Positions 33,940-45,899 of a DNA stretch of 64,000 nucleotides are shown piece by piece; the first letter of the stretch is position 1; every line of letters starts with the position of its first letter. The position numbers and the translations under genes are program-made. Origin of the DNA: Bretschneidera sinensis (Eukaryota; Streptophyta; Magnoliopsida; Brassicales; Akaniaceae); the NCBI GenBank assembly GCA_023935145.1, contig CM043697.1:60078001-60142000 (forward strand), read 5' to 3'. Below the pieces are notes generated by a model, which was not told the origin of the DNA, made no database searches, and was given only the letters and a program-made list of their open reading frames with translations.

Positions 33940-36900
33940 GGATTCAAGATTCTGGGTGCACTTATCACATGTGCCCTCACAAGGAATGGTTCAAGAATTT
34001 CAAAGAGATCAATGATGGAAGGGTCTTCTTGGGTAATGACAATTCTTGCCAAGTGAGGGGGATTGGAGACATCTAGTTGAGGATGTTTGATGGAGTCACA
34101 AGGCTGCTGTGAAATGTGAGGTATCTTCTGGATTTGAAGAAGAATTTGATCTCATTGGGGCAGCTGAATTCCATGGGGTATACATACAAAGCAGAGGGAG
34201 GAAAGATCAAGGTGACTAAAGGATCATTAGTAGTGATCAAAGCAGCAATAAAAGATGGACTTTATGAGATGATCGGAGAGACAGAAATCAAGGATCAAGT
34301 AGCAAGCTTGATGGTTGAGACGGATAAGGCAGCACTTTGGCACAATCGCTTGGGACATATGAGCGAAAAGGGGCTGCAAGTTCTCAGCAAGGATGGTCTA
34401 CTTGGTGAAGACAAAGTAGAGAAACTGGATTTATGTGAGAGTTGCATTCTTAGGAAGCAACATCAGGTCAGCTTCAACACCGGAGTGCACAAGTCTAAGG
34501 GCATTCTTGACTACAGGGAGGTAACTTTTACTTTCTATATTTAATTGATGATTATTCAAGAAAGGTTTGGGTTTATTTGCTTAAAAATAAATTAGATGCT
34601 TTGAATAAATTTGTTGTGTGGAAAAAGTTGCTGGAGACTCAAACGGGTAGGGTAGTTAAGGCTTTACAAACTGATAATGGCTTAGAATTTTGTAATAAGG
34701 ATTTTGATAAATTTTGTGAATTAAATGGCATTCTAAGGCATAGAATGGTTGTAAAAAGACCTCAGCAAAATGGATTTGCTGAGAGGATGAATAGAACCCT
34801 TATGGAAAAAGTTAGGTGCATGTTAATAGGATTCGGTTTTCCAAAATATTTTTGGGGGGAAACTGTGTCTATTGCTGCATACTTGGTAAATAGATCACCC
34901 TCTAGAGCTTTAGAGCTCAAGACTCCCATGGAGATGTGGAGTGGAAAACCCCCTGAGTTGAGCAACCTTAGGACTTTTGGGTGTGCTGCATTTGCACATC
35001 AAAAGGATGATAAAGTTAACCCAAGGTCTAGAAAATATGTATTTCTAGGGTATGGTGATGGGGTTAAGGGATATAGATTATCGTCCTTAGAACCTAAAGG
35101 AATGAAACTCATTATAACTAGGGATGTTATTTTTAATGAATTGTTATTTCCCTACTTGGAGAAAACTAACCCTGCAGGGGCTAGTGAGCAAACTAGTCCA
35201 GAATTTGTGGAGCATCGCATCAAGGAGAATTTGGTTCAGGTAGAGCAAGGAAGGCAAGAGGGTTCGGACCAAGTAGAGCCCATTGATGAAGGCCAAGCTC
35301 AAGAAACTCAAGAGGAGGCTGAACTCGAAGGGGCTGATGTAGGAAATCAGAATGACTACCAGCTCACAAGGGATCGGGAAATGAGGGTGGTTAGATCACC
35401 TTTGAGATATGGATTTGCGGATGCTAATGCAGCAGCTCCTTGGACAAAAAGAGGAATGGTTGAACCAAAAACCTACATGGAAGCCATGGAGTGTAAGGAT
35501 TCGTCAAAGTGGCAGCTAGCTATGGAGAAAGAAATGAATTCTTTGAGGAAGAACAACTCTTGGGAATTGGTGCCCAAACCAGAAAAACAGAGAGTTGTGA
35601 ATTGTAGATGGATCTACAAGATCAAAGAAGGGAATACTCCAGGAGATAAAGTCCGGTATAAAGCTAGGCTGGTGGCGAAGGGGTTCACATAAAAAGAAAG
35701 CATAGACTTCACCGAAATCTTCTCTCGGTTGTGAAGTACAAGAGGATACGGATAGTTTTGGCAATGGTGGTCCAATTTGATTAGGAAATCGAGGAAATGG
35801 ATGTGAAGACAGCGTTCTTACATGGAGGGCTTGATGAGACCATCTATATGTGACAACCCGAAGGCTATGAGGAAGGAAGGCCGGGAGAGTTGGTATGCAA
35901 ATTGAAGAAATCTCTCTATGACCTGAAGCAATCACCTCGACAATGGAATAAGAGGTTTGATTCCTTTGTAATCAGCTTGGGTTTCATGAGGAGCTACTAT
36001 GATTCGTGCTTGTACTACGAGGGGCAGAAGGTGGAGGAAGTGGTGATCATCCTGATCTATGTTGATGATATGTTGCTGGTTGGGAGCAGCATGGAAAGGA
36101 TAAGAAAATTGAAGGCTCAACTCAGTGAGGAGTTTGAGATGAAGGATCTTGACCATGCACAAAAGATCCTTGAAATGAGTATCATCCAGGAAAGGGAGAG
36201 AAACAGATTGAAGATCTCTCAAACTTCATACATAGAGAAGATAATATCTAAGTTCTTTATGGAAGATAGCAAACCAGTGAAGGTTCCTCTTGCTGGTCAT
36301 TTCAAGTTTTCCAGCGATCAATGTCCGAGATCGGAGGCGAAGAAGAAGGAAATGAAAAAGGTCCCCTACTCTAGTGCGATTGGTTCTGTAATGTTCACCA
36401 CGGTAAGCACTAGACCTGAGCAATAAGTAAGCAGTAGACCTGATATTGCTCATGCAATTAGTGTTCTCAGCAGATTTATGAGTAATCCTGGAAAGGAGCA
36501 TTGGCTTGGGATGAAGTGGTTGCTGAGATACTTGAAGGGAAGCCCAAATATGGGGTTGGTTTATGAGAAGAGGGGTAAGTTCATCTGCCTTGAGGGTTAT
36601 GTTGATTCAGACTATGGAGCAGACCAAGATAAAAAGAGATTGATTAGTTCCTACTTCTTCAACTTAAACGGGTGTTGTGTAAGTTGGAAGGATCAGTTGT
36701 AGCCTGTGGTAGCACTCTCAACAACCGAGGCTGAGTATATAGCAGCAACGGAAGCCATCAAGGAGGCTATGTGGTGCAAAGGGTTGGAAGAGTTGAAGGT
36801 CCTAGAAGAGCAGGTTGTGGTGTTTTCGGATAGTCAAAGTGCATTGCATTTGTGCAAAAATCCGGTGTTCCATGAGAGGACAAAGCACATGGATGTTCGG

Positions 36901-37050
36901 TATCATTTCATTCGAGAAAACATTATGGAAGGATGCATTCATGTGGACAAGGTAGCCATGGAGGAAAACCCTGCAGATTTAGGCACCAAGGTTCTACCCC
37001 TAAGTAAGTTCAATCATTGCCTTGGACTACTTAGGATTGAAGTTGGTTGA
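33940..37050 (+). pseudogene. Copia-3 pol, broken
   Basis: Protease: WIQDSGCTYHM near 33940. Integrase zinc-binding part: LWHNRLGHMSEKGLQ and LCESCILRKQH. Integrase core (34577-35200): LQTDNGLEFCN and ERMNRTLMEKV. RT (35460-36430): WELVPKPEKQ, then after stops LKKSLYDLKQSPRQWN and the catalytic YVDDMLLVG. RNase H (36478-37050): VDSDYGADQDKKR, STTEAEYIAATEA, DSQSALHL and ENPADLGTK. Stops lie near 34076, 35692, 35853, 36424 and 36700, and there is a small duplication at about 36403-36440. Confidence 0.93.
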
Positions 37051-37130
37051 TTGATGACTCAAAATAAGTTTGGATCCTGAAGTTCTCTGTACAATGGTTC
37101 AGGTTTAAACACTTAGAAAAAGGTAGAGAT

Positions 37131-38026
37131 TGTTGGTATTTGTCTAAGGTTTGAACAAGGTTGGAAGAGGTTAAGCATCAAGTCCTTGAAGCCTTAGCAC
37201 ACTAGGAGTGTGCCTCAGCACAAAGCTGGAAAAAGGTGTGTGCATCAGGTCAGGTCGCGGCACCTAGAAAGTGGAGTGCTAGAGGAGGAGGCCAGGCTGC
37301 GGCGCCCTCTACCCAAGGCCGCGGCGCCCAAAACCTTGAGGAAGTGTGATCTGCCCTGGGCCGCGGCGCCCCCTGTTCTAGGCCGCGATGCCAGGCACAC
37401 TGATGCACATATGTGTAAACCTCTTCCATGGTTCGTGAGACATGTCCAAAATGCACAGCTTGACTAAGGAATGATCAAAGGCTTTGGTTGATTGGTCATT
37501 AAGATCTAAGGGTGGAGAATGACACTCAAGATTGGACAAAAAATTGGTGCACTATATAAAGGGTCACCTAGCTTCATTCTCAAGAACAATGTGACATAAC
37601 TTGTGATCAGAAGTGAGAGAATTGTAAAGAGTGCAAAGACACAAAGCAAGAGAGACTCATTTGTAAGGCTGGTTGTTTAAAAGAGTGAGTAGAATAGAAA
37701 GGGGATTGAAGGGCTTGTAAAGGGAATTTTCTTGGGAAAATTCCAGGGTTAGTTCTCATCACTTTCTGTTTCTTCTTCTTCTTTGTTTCTTTAAGAACTT
37801 AGGCTTCTTGGAGAGGGGTTGCTGTGATTGTAAAAGAACCATTGATTAGTGCAGAGAGTTCAGGTGAACTCACGGGGATGTAGGCTATTGCCGAACCTCG
37901 ATAACAAATCGCTTGTGTTCTTTTCTTTCTTGCTTTCGTTTGCTGTTTCATTTCATTACAAGTTATTTTAGACTTGAGTGTTTGGAAGATCACCATCTGA
38001 GCATCTTGTCAATGTGATTTCCAACA
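37131..38026 (+). repeat. Copia-3 3' LTR
   Basis: 896 bp, TGTTGGTATTTGTC...GATTTCCAACA, the same length as the Copia-2 5' LTR. The GC-rich middle (CCGCGGCGCCC) gives misleading open frames on both strands. Confidence 0.92.
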
Positions 38027-38815
38027 GTTTCATTTTGTATCTTTTGCATTTCTCTATATGAGCCCATTACTAAATTCGAAACAAGAAATTGACATACTGC
38101 ATAACCATGTTGTAACTATTCTTCTTGGGTAATTTTCAAGTTCTAGTTTTCTGAATCGTTATTTTGTGAACTTGATTATTTAACATGTATTTTTAAATGC
38201 TAATGCGAAGTTGTATAACTATAACAGGGGGTGCAAAAGAACCTTCCACGCATATGTACTAGCCACCTTGATCCAACTTCGGTAATCTTTTTCTCTTGAT
38301 ATTTTTTTCTGAGACATATATCTGATTTGGATGGATAAAAGGAAAAGTTAAAAAAAAATCACTTATATGATGTGAGTCAGTCTCAAACTCACTCTACCTT
38401 ATGTGCTTCTCGTTTCCGGTGCTTCTTCCCTCAAAACTTAATTTGCCACATCCAAATCCCACTGTTTATTCTTCATGCAGCTTACGATGCATGGCAGGTA
38501 ATGGATTCTTTCCTATAAAATGTTAGTCTCACTTCTGATAGTGCTATGCTAAATGAGTATCACTGTAAGGACTTGAGTTACAGGCTAGATGGATTAAAGT
38601 TACTTTTTCCCCTCTTGTAAACTGATCCAATACAGTTTAGCTCCGCCATCAACAGACCCCATTGGCCATTGGCATGATTGCAGATTAGACATTGCCAAAT
38701 GTATTGCAGCTCAGATCCAGTTTTTGCAAGGTGATTTCATAGACGAGAAATTGATTGAGCATTTACTTAACTATAGGCTTCAAATACTCAAGAGGCCATT
38801 TATTGTTTCTGGGGA
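38027..38815 (+). pseudogene. Pectin acetylesterase pseudogene, exons 8-10
   Basis: Continues the copy after Copia-3. Exon 8' (38228-38281) encodes the same residues as the intact exon 8. Exon 9' (38420-38497) has lost its acceptor (AG changed to GG at 38418-38419). Exon 10' (38625-38730) has lost its acceptor (CAG changed to CTG), and LNHAKC reads LDIAKC, so the catalytic His is gone. Homology stops at the end of intron 10, near 38815. Confidence 0.93.
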
Positions 38816-39069
38816 ATCCAAAAAAATTGTAAGATTGGAAGGCACAAATAGTTAGATTAGGCCAAGATCTGAAACAAATTGTATCATGCAATAACATTGT
38901 GATTATCTCAAGTCACTTTTGTTGATAGTCACACCAAGTTTACTAAATATATTTATAAGTGAGAGATAAAGACAAAAGGAATATAGCTTTCTGAATTTTA
39001 AAAAATTATCTTATAAGTTATAGTAACATTTTTTAGACACAGATAGAGTTAGGCAATTAACAGACTGGA
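38816..39069 (-). pseudogene. Inverted copy of pectin acetylesterase intron 1 / exon 2 start
   Basis: This stretch is the reverse complement of about 12556-12795 of the intact gene: ATCCAAA at the left corresponds to the first codons of exon 2, and AACAGACTGG at the right to the middle of intron 1. The acceptor AG of the copy is mutated. It joins head-on to forward intron 10 sequence. Confidence 0.88.
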
Positions 39070-41340
39070 GAATGGAAAACAAGGAGAGTGGGATGTGCGG
39101 AATGGAAAATGCAAGATTTTTGAGATGCTTTGGATGATTGCCAACTGTGTGATATCGGGTATGAGGGCGAAGGTTTTACATGGTGTAATCTTCAGAAGGA
39201 GTATGAGATGGTGAAGAAGAGGTTGGATAGGGTGATTGCTACTAACAATTGGAAAAATTTATTTCCTGCAGCTTCAGTCCGGCTCGTCTTAGAGAACTCG
39301 GATCACCTTGCTTCTTCATATCAGACTGGAAGGAGGGGCGAGATTGGGTATGCTCGGGATCGAATTTTTAGGTTTTAACCAATGTAGTTGCGTGATACAG
39401 GTTGTGATGAGAAGATGGTAAAGAAGGTCTGGTTGAATCCTATAAGATTGTCTGCTTTTTCCAGCGTCTATGAAATGGTGGAGTCATGTGGTGCTTCGTT
39501 GCAAGATTGGCACAAGGTCTATTTTATAAGAAAAAAGAAATAAAAGAAAAGGCAAAATTTAGGTAAAATGCAAGACTATTTGAAGGCATTACGGATGGGA
39601 CAGTGTACCTCACAAAATGTTCAGGAGGAATAGGAGCTTGAGGCTGAAATAATTGAGTTGCTGCTTCAAGAGGAAACGTAGTGATGTCAAAGATCAAGGG
39701 CTGTTTGGCTTCGAGAGGATGACCACAATACGACATTTTTTCATGCAAAAGCCAGCCAACGAAAGTGCTGAAATAAAATACAAGGGTTTATGGATGTAGA
39801 TGGTAACTAGCTGACTTCGACGAATTGTATGGTAGCTGTAGCGGTCGATTATTTTTCTTAGCTTTTTACAGCCTTAGATACAGTTGAAATGAAGAGAAAT
39901 CTTTCTCAGGTAGATCCAGTTATTATCGAGGAAATGAAAAAAAGGGTTTCTCACTGAGTTTACCGCCAGTGAGGAAGTTCAGTTGGCGCTCACACAGATG
40001 CATCTTACGAAGTCGCCCGGGCTTGATGGAATGTCTGTGTTGTTTTACCAAAAATTCTGGCACCTTGTTGGTAAGGATGTGGTATTGGATTGTCTTGAAT
40101 TTTTTCATACTGGTCTTCTGCCTGCTTCTATAAATCACTCCCATATTATCTTGATCCCCAAAACAAAAGAACCTAAGTGTATGACGGAGTTTAGGCCAGT
40201 AAGTCTTTATAATGTTTTGCAGAAACTAATTTCGAAGATGCTAGCTGACCGCTTGAAAAGGGTGTTGCCTCACATAATTTCAGAATCTTAGAAAGCTTTC
40301 GTTACTGGAAGATTGATCACATACAATATTTTGGTGGCCTGTGAGATTTTTCATTTTCTAAAAAAGAAAAAGAAGAAGATCAGTAAGGTGGAGTTCATGA
40401 CGTTCAAGCTGGACATGAGCAAAGCTTATGATAGGGTGAAGTGGTCCTTCTTGCAAAATGTAATGGTTATAATTGGTGTTGCCTCTAGATCGGTTCAGTT
40501 GATAATGGAATGTACCACCACTGTCTCCTACTCGGTTGTGCTCAATGGTGAAATACATGGTTGGATTAGTCCAGGGCGTGGTCTCAAACAGGATGATCCT
40601 CTTTCACCGTATTTATTCATACTTTATGCTGAAGTACTTTCTTCTTTACTAGCTAAAGGGTATAGGAGAGGTGCTTTTGATGGTATTAAGGTATGCCGAC
40701 GTACTCCTAGAATTTCCCACTTATTTTTTGCTGATGTTAGTTTTCTGTTTGCGAAGGCTATGGTGGAGAATGTGTGATATTTGCTCGACATTATGGCGGC
40801 CTACCAGTGAAAGTTGGTCAATCGAAAAAAAACAGCTTTTTTAATCGATTAAAGAGCGAGTATGGAAGAAAATTCAAGGATGGAAGGAAAACTTACTTTC
40901 GAAAGCCTAAAAAGAGGTTCTCCTCAAGGCGGTGGCACAAGAAATTCCTACTTATGCTATGAGCATTTTCCATTTTCCGAGATCTTTATATAATATAATT
41001 CACCAACTTTTGAGGAGATTTTGGTGGGGGAGCAAGGGTGAGGAACGGAAGATCTATTGGGTAAGGTGGAAAGAGTTGTGCAAACCTAAATGGGAGGGTG
41101 AATTAGGTTTTAGAGATCTCCAATGTTTTATTGAGGTTCTATTGGCAAAGCAAGGGTGGTGCCTAATAAATGACCTTGGTTATCTAGCTGGGAAGGTTTT
41201 GAAAGCAAAGTATTTTCCTCAATGCTCTTTTCTTGAGGCTTTGTTGGGGAATTACCCATCGACTGTTAGACGAGTGTATAGGGTGGCGTATTGGTAATGG
41301 AAAAGATACTCGAGTACATGTAAAAGAGTTACGCAACGAA
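39070..41340 (+). mobile_element. LINE (L1-type) retrotransposon, truncated and broken
   Basis: Begins inside the endonuclease C-terminal part (CQLCDIGYEGEGFTWCN, KKRLDRVIA, NSDHLA) and continues into RT and the post-RT region, ending near 41340 with GNGKDTRVHV just after RVAYW. The 5' ORF, most of the endonuclease and any poly(A) tail are absent. Confidence 0.92.
39100..41340 (+). pseudogene. LINE endonuclease-RT polyprotein, broken
   Basis: Endonuclease end at 39130-39330. Linker with a FFHAKA-type block in a shifted frame near 39740. RT at 39983-40777 with KSPGLDGMSVLFYQKFW, LIPKTKEP, EFRPVSL, KLDMSKAYDRVKW and GLKQDDPLSPYLFIL. The usual FADD is FADV, so a catalytic Asp is lost. Post-RT block at 40932-41297 with RRFWWGSKGEERKIYW and GELGFRDLQCF. 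An A-tract codes a run of Lys at about 40361. Multiple stops separate the frames. Confidence 0.92.
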
Positions 41341-41389
41341 ATAATTGGTTATTAACGATTCGACCTGAAATCTTCTAGTATTTGGACTT

Positions 41390-42085
41390 CTCTATGGTTC
41401 TTTAAGCTTCAATCTCACCGGAGGTCGGATGTGAAATCACAATGAAGGAAATTGCGTTCTTATCACAACCCAATAACCTTTATGTCTCTCTTAAGGAAGA
41501 AGCTGAAAATTTCTCTCTCTAAAGTCTCTTTCTCTCTCTCTCAGAATTATATTTTTCAGCAGTTATTTTCTCACTAGAAAATACATATATATTGCCTGAA
41601 GAGGCATGGTGGTTATAGGCATTAGAACCCAAGAGTTGCATGGTTTCAACTATGTCTTTTGGTTCAAAGTAAAACGGGTGGGTCGGGTCGCCCATCATGG
41701 GTGCCCAACCCGACCCTTATTTCTTACATCTTCAACTTACACGAGATGGGCTTGACATCACCCAATAGACAAAGAAAGAGAGAACCTCAATATCAAGTTT
41801 CCTTTGGAGAACTTCATACTGGCAAATGGGTCATGCGACCTGCAAGTACACGTACACTTTGGGAGCTCAATAATATGCACCTATTACTTTCCTCACCATG
41901 CATCTGCAATTATGTCCAAGCTTCAACGAAGCGACATAATTGGTCGACCTGTGAATACATGTGGTGGATGTAAATAGAAACAGTCTTTCTTCTGCACTCA
42001 TGTCTCTCTGTTTCAAACTAAAAACTTTCCTAGATATGCCCCATAAGACTAATTATTTCATTTCTGTTGGAAACATGCTAAAGTA
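41390..42085 (-). repeat. Possible Copia-4 3' LTR
   Basis: Lies beyond the RNase H end of Copia-4 in its sense direction. It has LTR-like traits: CT-rich blocks near 41510-41550, an isolated non-coding stretch and TGTTGGAAAC near 42066. No partner LTR is visible, so the limits are guesses. Confidence 0.35.
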
Positions 42086-42749
42086 ACAAACATTAGCCTG
42101 TCCCTTTGAGAATATAGTTGAAAGTCACATAGGGCACTAGTTGAGGCTTTTAATTTACGTAAGTCTCTGGGTCTCACACAGTGAGGACACATGGATTAAC
42201 TCACTCACTTCCCTTTAAGGTCTTACTAAGCACATGTAGTATGAAATACATGCTATAGTGGTTTGCTCTTTTTTATTTTATAAGAGCATATGTCATTTTA
42301 AATTTTATACCACTATATGGATCTTAGCCTAGTCGCAATCTACATCTTCATGTGCCTAGCTTGAGTTCTTTATTAGCTCACTCATTTGAATGCCTTAATA
42401 AGTACTCGCATCCAGCTACCATCTAGGTTTCTATGATTGTGGGATGATCATGATCGGTTTAAGTTTTTAAGCTTTGGCTCAAGACCTCATCTTGACTCTA
42501 GTCAAGGTAAATTTTAATCAGGTACATCGTTTATGAATTTATCACATTCATTATATACTTGTCTCACTTTCATTAGCATCAAAATAGTATACCAGTACAT
42601 AGATTTTTTATTTAGCCAATACACATACCTAAAGATTTTAATGTAAGGCAAAAACATACCTCTAGGGATAAATTTAATTTAGTTAACTAATGCGCAAATA
42701 TGTACTGTTGAACCACTTTCTTCTGATCCACATTGTCTTTAATGTAAGT

Positions 42750-43730
42750 TATTCTTATGATTAATATATTTGGTCCCACCAAGATATTAAAGATCTCACA
42801 TGTAAACAATATCAATTTGACTATCAAAGTTAATCGTCACTAATTCCAAGAAATTAGTGACAATTCCCAAGTTTTCAAAAAGCCTCTTAATCTATACTAT
42901 CTTTTTCAGTATAACAGATCAAGCTATGATCTCAACCTCCACGGCTAGTCATTTGCTGAATCCTATTAACCATTATCTAATGCTTCTTTTCACTTATTCA
43001 TTGGCTCTAAGGCTTAGCAAATATCAGACATAATGTGCCTATAACATACAATAGACTTTCACTAGTACTAAAGTAGGAAGCTCTTCTAATTTTTTTTTTT
43101 AATAGAGTTTCATACATAATTCAAGGTTTAGGCCTTCGTCTTTAGATATAGGGTGTCTACGGGATTACTATTATGTAAACTAAACTTAATATTCTTAGTT
43201 TGAGGCTCTTGTGATATAGTTAAGAGATTCCATGAAGGATCTCTATTTATCTTCAAATCAAATACATAATTAGATTATCTCAAATCCTTCATTTTAAAAT
43301 TGAAAGAACAACCATTCTTAAATGGTGACAACTTCTTTATCTTTCTAGCCAATAAATCATCAACACATAACAATAAATTTTAAAAATTTATCCTTGAAAA
43401 TTTTACATAAATACAGTGATCCTCATCGATCATGCAAACTCATAAGTTTTTATAGCTCGATGAAATCTCAAATATTACTATTTGAATGAATATTTTAGGC
43501 CATATACAAAACATTGGAGCTTGCATACTTTGCACTCTTGGCCTTATAACATAAAAACTATTGGTGGTTTCATGTAGATTTAGTCATCTAGTTCTCCGAT
43601 GAGAAATGTAAGCTTAATTTCCATCCGGTGCTTTCATAAGCTCATAAGCCCATTCGATGCTTTTATAAGCTCAGAAGTCTATTTAATGCTTTCATAAGCT
43701 ACAACTTGTGATGATAACTATAAATAGGCG
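42750..43730 (-). pseudogene. Copia-4 RT and RNase H, decayed
   Basis: On the minus strand I can follow a GELDD-IYMKPP block near 43600, YEFA and the catalytic VDDLLA near 43360, FKMKDL near 43290, ISQEPQTKNI near 43190, and an RNase H scrap (AEYVA-like, IKRLFENLGIV, NFDSQIDIVY) near 42800-42950. These follow the Copia RT-RNase H order. Stops occur every 10-30 codons. Confidence 0.7.
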
Positions 43731-44339
43731 AATAAAAGTAAACCTAACAACATACACACTCTTGTAGGATATAGTCTTTCACCACTAAACATGAATTCTA
43801 CCTCTCAATAAACTCATTCGCATATCTCTTTGCAAGCGATCTTGAACTCACTTGTTCTCATTTACTTTGCAATGACTAAGAGTTTGACCAAGTCCCTAAC
43901 AAGGTCAGTTTTCTCTAAACTCCAATATTTTCTCCATTGTTTTTAATCCATTTTATTTTCTAGGGCTGATCTTAAAAAACTTTTCTCTTAAGCTCACATC
44001 AAAGACAAATAACCCTTTTTCAGTTGCTTCTATACAACTATGATTCTAGAGGTAAGCCTGAAATAGAACACCAATCAATGTATCACTCCCACTAGGTTGA
44101 TTAGGTTTTGCAATAACCTTTTCAAGCTAATCTTATTAATTGGATGCACTAACATGATTAGGATATTTCATCTCATAGAACGAAAAGAAACTTATTGATC
44201 TAACCCTATCTGAGAAAAAATCGATTTTAAGACATTGCTTCTATTAACTTCAGTCAAACTTCTAGTTCCTTATTTATCAATAAATACATCCCTTTAAAGT
44301 GTTCTCAATATCTACTAAAGATCCACCTTTATTTTTTTA

Positions 44340-45075
44340 CCCCAACTTCCCAAACTTATGAGAACGACAATGAACATAAGTAATTGACCTCCAAAGTCAT
44401 CAATTGACTTAGAGCAGGTATCAAACCTATTCATAGTCAATTCAATAAAAATAACTAATAGAAAAGATACGTGGTTAAGCATACGAGCAACAATTATCAA
44501 GGAATATCAATAGAGATAGATTGTGTCAATAACTTAACCATTTATAACAGTGTTTTATCCTATATCTCAACAAGCAGTATCTATGTTTCTGACCCCAACT
44601 TCCCAAACTTATGAGAATGGCCATGAACACAAGTAATTGATCCCCAAGGTCATCAATCGACTTAGAGTAGGTATCAGACCTATTCATAGTCAATTAAATA
44701 AAAGTAAGTGATAGAAAAGGTACCTGGTTAAGTATACGGGCAACAATTAACAAGAAATCTCAATAGAGATAGATTGTGCCAATAATATAACCATTTATAA
44801 TATTGTCCTATCCTATATCTCAACAAGCAATATCTATGTTTTTTACCCCAACTTTCCAAACGTATGAGAATGGCCATGAACGTAAGCAATTGACTCCCAA
44901 TGTCACCAATCGACTTAGAGTAGGTATTAGACCTATTCATAGTCAATTAAATAGAAGTAACTGATAGAAAATGTACATTGTTAAGCATACATGCATCAAT
45001 TAACAAGGAATCTCAATAGAGATAAATTGTACCAATAACTTAACCATTTATAATAGTGTCCTATCCTATATCTCT
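44340..45075. repeat. 253-bp tandem repeat, about 2.9 copies
   Basis: CCCAACTTCCCAAACTTATG-type starts occur at 44341, 44594 and 44847, exactly 253 bp apart. Each unit includes GGTATCAGACCTATTCATAG-like and TCCTATATCTC blocks. Copies differ by roughly a base in ten to fifteen. No protein function is apparent. Confidence 0.92.
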
Positions 45076-45398
45076 CTATAATAACGTTTTGTTGCAAAAT
45101 TTTAACGAACAAACAACTCTATCTAAAACCCTTTTTAAAAAGTCCTAAATCAATTCTTCTAGACCATAAAAGTCCAAATGAATTACTAACAATGAGATCT
45201 TAGTTCTAAGTTCTATATCAAATGGTTCTTAGTCGTTTTATCAGCTAAACAAAGTTCACACGTAGGAAATAATAAAACTAGTGAGTGAGCTTAACATGCT
45301 TTCACTAATCGAACCATTTAATTATTTCAAAACCTAATGCAATCTAGTCTAGCTTGCCAAATAGTTTCACATTAATAATTTACAGTGAAAAGAGATAC

Positions 45399-45454
<56 letters not shown>

Positions 45455-45899
45455 AACTACAATTCTGATTATATTACAAAACACAAACCAAATCAAAGTG
45501 TTTTAGAACCATTTAATACATTAACTCAACAAAGAAATCTGCTTATAACAATACATCAACCCAACACCAAATTAAATAACATTAAAACTAGACCTAGAAG
45601 GACTGAATACAAAAACGAACTCTGTCAAACTAAAGTACATATAGGACATTAGTAGGATTTAGGTTTGACCACTAGTCAACCTTAGTTGATAGGTGCCAAA
45701 AACCTTATTTTCAACTCTTAAGTAGCTCCTCACATATATCCAACATATACTTTGTCAAATTTGATAGTACCCCACAATACTCTCTATTCTCCAGCTACAA
45801 AGTATGCCTCTTCTGAGTCTATAATCCAAAAAAATGATAAGATTTAGTAAGTAACACATAGCTAGAAATATAAGCATTAACTAAAGAAATAAAGTAGGT
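45076..45899 (-). other. Copia-4 interior with (TA)n and protease scrap
   Basis: AT-rich. A (TA)n run lies at 45403-45451. On the minus strand a WIIDSEEAYF block near 45830 is what remains of the protease active-site region (usually DSG). Confidence 0.5.
45403..45451. repeat. (TA)n microsatellite
   Basis: About 49 bp of pure TA alternation. Confidence 0.95.

Larger units (their letters stand above)
31853..38026 (+). mobile_element. Copia-3 LTR retrotransposon inserted in the pseudogene
   Basis: Plus-strand relative of Copia-2. Order: 5' LTR 31853-32773 (first ~20 bp lost), primer site 32775-32786, gag, protease, integrase, RT, RNase H, purine-rich AAAAAGGTAGAGAT, and 3' LTR 37131-38026. It lies in the copy of intron 7: to the left is ...AAAATTTTGAA and to the right GTTTCATTTTGTATC, which are only 14 bp apart in the intact gene. 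The left junction is deleted, so no target duplication remains. Confidence 0.93.
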
